DNA of 64,000 bases from DASSNU01 sp035701265 (GTDB taxonomy: Bacteria > Gemmatimonadota > Gemmatimonadetes > Gemmatimonadales > Gemmatimonadaceae), in the NCBI GenBank assembly GCA_035701265.1, contig DASSNU010000014.1, positions 57,070 to 121,069 on the forward strand. The letters are read 5' to 3'. Shown here one piece after another: positions 61,954-64,000 of the stretch (within the stretch, counting starts at the first letter, position 1; the number at the start of each line of letters is the position of its first letter). The translations under genes were made by a program, and so were the position numbers. The notes under the pieces are model-generated. The model did no database searches and was not told the origin of the DNA. It worked only from the letters and a program-made list of their open reading frames with translations.

Positions 61954-62105
61954 TGGCTGTTTACTATGATCGCGCGGAATTGATCATGTCCGCTATACAA
62001 CGCCTCGGCCAGCAGGTACACTCCCCACCGAGGCGCGCGTATCGTAGTTCGCCGTGCGACATGAACGTGCGCGGGTACCTTGAGCGCATTTGCGTCGCTC
62101 CCGCT

Positions 62106-62651
62106 CTACGGTGTGACCTCGTGCGTCCAACATATCAACAAGTCTCGCCGGCAATCCAAGGCGACAACGGCCCCGGGTGTCTCGTAATCGGCAATGTTGC
62201 AGGCAACGCGGTTCTCGAATGCCTGCTCTGCACTCTCCCACGTGTCGCAGCCAACTGCCCAGCTTGCACGGGACAAGTCGCTGGCCTCGATGAGCTCGCG
62301 GACGACGAAGGGGTGTCCACACTGGTTGTGAGCCGCTCGGGAACTGTCCTCGACTGGAAACAGCGCTTCGCAATAGCTCCGGAGCGTTTGCGCCTCCCAC
62401 GTGAGGAATCCCTTCAGCAGGAGAAGGCTGTACCAGGTGTCACGGAAGAGAGGCGTGGGCCGTCGATCCTGCGCGAGCGCTTCCGAGCACTTCGCGAGCA
62501 GATCAGCTGTGGTAACCATTCGCCCGCCAGCGCCGAACACGGCGACGGAGAGCGCCTTTCTTCCCTCGACGAGCAGTGTGCGCGCAGCATGGGCGAACGC
62601 GATGGACAGATCTGTGCTTGTGGGGCGTGCGCGGAGCTTGGGTAGGTCCAT
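62106..62651 (-). CDS. hypothetical protein
   Basis: From the ATG at 62651 the product is 181 residues. It has a Gly-rich turn in AVFGAGGRMVTTADLLAK, a helix DTWYSLLLLKGFLTWEAQTL, and a C-terminal Cys-containing part. I recognise no family and the start is uncertain, as upstream in-frame codons remain open. It has a lower-GC codon style than the central genes. Confidence 0.45.
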   Translation of the reverse strand: MDLPKLRARPTSTDLSIAFAHAARTLLVEGRKALSVAVFGAGGRMVTTADLLAKCSEALAQDRRPTPLFRDTWYSLLLLKGFLTWEAQTLRSYCEALFPVEDSSRAAHNQCGHPFVVRELIEASDLSRASWAVGCDTWESAEQAFENRVACNIADYETPGAVVALDCRRDLLICWTHEVTP

Positions 62652-62901
62652 GGGTCGAGCGATACTGCGATAGTGGATTCCTGAGGGCCGGGCGACTACC
62701 AGGCGAGAGGCTTGGAGCTGGAACACATATCGCGCGGCGGGGGAGTGACGAATCCGTGGTGGAGCGAAGTATCGTACGGCTGCATGCATCGCACTGTTCA
62801 CGAACACCACAGCTACGCTGAAACCGACTCGAACACAAGAGAGGGAGACGAGCACTCCATGAATTGCTCGTCGGAAGCAGCGTTCGTTCGGTTCAATGCA
62901 T

Positions 62902-63498
62902 CTAGTGCCGCGGTAGCCGTACTGTCCGATGCGACTCGCGCTCGCGACTGGGTCGGATCACAATCCGAGCGTTCTGTCCGATCGGCAACGGTCGCAGTAC
63001 GGATTCAATCTGCTGGAAAGCGACTTCCGCATCGGTCGCGAAGAAGAATAGCCCGGTCTCCTCGGGGCCCTGCGAAAAGCTGTGAAAGCTATCCGGCCCT
63101 GCCGCACTGCCAAGTCGAGTGACCAGACCACTGAAGTCCAGCGCAGCGTACACCTCGTCCGGCAAGGACACACCGTCCAGGTAGACGGCGACGGACTGCA
63201 ACTGTCCGAATTCGCGGATCACACCGGCCGGACCGAGCAGCTGAGAGCCCGCAGGCGCCCCTGATGCCTCCAAGGATCGGACGATCAGCGGCAGCGCTTC
63301 ATCGAGATTGGTGGTTTGCATTTCAATGTCGGCGTACTCGATCTCCCCGAGCTCGCCGAGCTGGGATCCACCGCCAGTCACTTCGCCAAGGTGTGCCGCC
63401 CGCAGGGCCGCATCGAGCGGATCCTCGTAGCGTGTCCCGCGATCCAGTGGCTCGATGTGTTCGTACAGGCGCGCGATGATCGTGGTCGATTCTGTCAT
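62902..63498 (-). CDS. hypothetical protein
   Basis: The 198-residue product has balanced composition, with a repeated Leu/Gly-rich central part and VAVYLDGVSLPDEVYAALD, and no export signal. I recognise no family. It lies beside an IS110 remnant, so it could be a passenger of the accessory region. Confidence 0.5.
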   Translation of the reverse strand: MTESTTIIARLYEHIEPLDRGTRYEDPLDAALRAAHLGEVTGGGSQLGELGEIEYADIEMQTTNLDEALPLIVRSLEASGAPAGSQLLGPAGVIREFGQLQSVAVYLDGVSLPDEVYAALDFSGLVTRLGSAAGPDSFHSFSQGPEETGLFFFATDAEVAFQQIESVLRPLPIGQNARIVIRPSRERESHRTVRLPRH

Positions 63499-63521
63499 GG
63501 TTTGGATGGAAGGGGTGGCGG

Positions 63522-63692
63522 TCGAATGTCCGCTGGACTGCGCTTGTGGCGACGAAGCGGAACCCGGTGGTTGCCGCGTTCTCTCAGCGCTTGGGGGCGG
63601 CCGGCAAGCCGAAGAAGTTGGCGCTGGGCGCCTGCATGCGGAAGCTGCTCGCGATCCTCAATACGATGGTCCGCACCGGCAGCCGGTGGTAG
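63522..63692 (+). pseudogene. C-terminal remnant of an IS110-type transposase
   Basis: The frame ending at the TAG at 63690-63692 encodes ALVATKRNPVVAAFSQRL, AAGKPKKLALGACMRKLLAIL and NTMVRTGSRW. This is the C-terminus of the IS110 (Transposase_20) family. The N-terminal RuvC-like part is absent upstream. Downstream TTGACGTTGAAGAGAGTTG resembles the end of such elements. Confidence 0.8.
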
Positions 63693-63883
63693 GCCGAGTA
63701 CGCACTCGCGACCACTTGACGTTGAAGAGAGTTGTTAACGCTTGAATTGAGCTACGGGCGGCCAGGGTAGGACGTGAGTTGGTCGCCCGCCAGATCCAGT
63801 GAAATGTTAAGAGTCGACTTTCACCAGCCTGTCTCGTACAGCTCTTGTATAACGACGTGCTGAAGTTCCCCCGGTTTAGTAGA

Positions 63884-63922
63884 CACCTCCAGCGCCTCGA
63901 TCGAAATTCGAGGCAGGAGGTG
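63884..63922 (+). promoter_or_regulatory. hairpin that covers the transposase ribosome site
   Basis: CACCTCC (63884-63890) pairs with GGAGGTG (63916-63922), and CCTCGA (63895-63900) with TCGAGG (63908-63913). The right arm contains the GGAGG site of the next start codon. Transcripts that enter from outside would fold this and block translation, a known way for insertion sequences to limit read-through expression. Confidence 0.65.
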
Positions 63923-63926
63923 TTCA

Positions 63927-64000
63927 GTGAAGAAACGAGGACCGAAGGCGTATAGCGAGGAGTTCCGCCAGCAGGCGTTGCGCCTCATTGAGGCGGGCGA
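63927..64000 (+). CDS. IS3-family transposase OrfA, 5' part
   Basis: The GTG at 63927 follows GGAGG by 6 bases and begins VKKRGPKAYSEEFRQQALRL, the DNA-binding helix-turn-helix start of IS3-type OrfA proteins. The gene continues beyond the window, so only 24 codons are visible. Confidence 0.75.
   Translation, partial: MKKRGPKAYSEEFRQQALRLIEAG

Larger units (their letters stand above)
63861..64000 (+). mobile_element. left end of an IS3-type element, continuing beyond the window
   Basis: The element probably begins near 63861 with TGAAGTTCCCCCGGTTTAGT, a TG-start end as in IS3-type elements. It then has a hairpin and the start of the first transposase gene. The right end is outside the window. 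Confidence 0.65.

Noticed and set aside
1..64000. CRISPR arrays, tRNA or rRNA genes, riboswitches
   Set aside because: No regularly spaced repeat arrays and no cloverleaf or rRNA-like stretches were noticed on reading through. A covariance-model search would be needed to exclude small RNAs.

Overview
The window is 64 kb of high-GC bacterial chromosome. The gene style fits Gemmatimonadota best: PadR regulators paired with large MacB/FtsX-like (ADOP-type) permeases, runs of DUF4097 proteins behind an ECF sigma factor, a SARP-TolB-TPR regulator, many lipoproteins, and frequent ATGA/GTGA start-stop overlaps. The phylum is an inference from gene content; Acidobacteriota is the main alternative. 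I see no rRNA, tRNA or CRISPR array.

Layout. 1-6.5 kb: an L,D-transpeptidase cut by the window edge, two gene remnants, a coupled membrane/lipoprotein pair, and two lower-GC surface lipoproteins (Ig/TolB propeller and tandem-domain). 7-10.2 kb: a DUF305 protein and an LVIVD-repeat protein, closed by strong hairpins. 10.4-16.2 kb: a translationally coupled tripartite RND efflux operon (outer-membrane factor, adaptor, pump), then a methyltransferase with a coupled lipoprotein. 18.6-21.7 kb: PadR plus ADOP permease under a clear promoter with tandem operator repeats. 21.7-23 kb: vapBC with an apparently leaderless promoter and a coupled lipoprotein. 23-28.8 kb: small secreted proteins, an ECF42-type sigma factor with its DGPF partner, a DUF4440 protein and a TPR protein. 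28.9-33.8 kb: an ECF sigma/anti-sigma pair, three paralogous DUF4097 proteins and a single-domain response regulator. 33.9-35.5 kb: a coupled DUF4398-OmpA-WYL operon on the minus strand.

35.7-39.8 kb holds a DNA-damage type cassette: radical SAM protein, imuA and imuB, without dnaE2. The 3' end of imuB is duplicated 3.7 kb downstream. Between the two 43-bp copies lies a lower-GC insert with an S8 peptidase gene broken by two single-base shifts and a paralogous free-standing S8 prodomain. Then follow a second ADOP/PadR pair with a palindromic operator over its start codon (43.5-46.6 kb), a run of small hypothetical genes with an M48 peptidase (46.7-50.4 kb), and a HigBA-like toxin-antitoxin pair. 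51.2-56.6 kb is a six-gene minus-strand run of envelope proteins (OmpA, small secreted and lipoproteins, phosphodiester glycosidase, FN3 protein), divergent from a 969-residue SARP-TolB-TPR regulator that may control it.

59.6-64 kb is an eroding accessory region: a frameshifted tail-like remnant, a broken RibD/DHFR-like gene, TPR and unknown genes, the 3' end of an IS110-type transposase, and the left end of an IS3-type element whose transposase ribosome site sits inside a hairpin. The strongest leads are the imuB-end duplication with its peptidase cargo, the promoter-operator arrangements of the two PadR pairs and vapBC, and the chain of single-base deletions in G/C runs, which could be real decay or assembly error.
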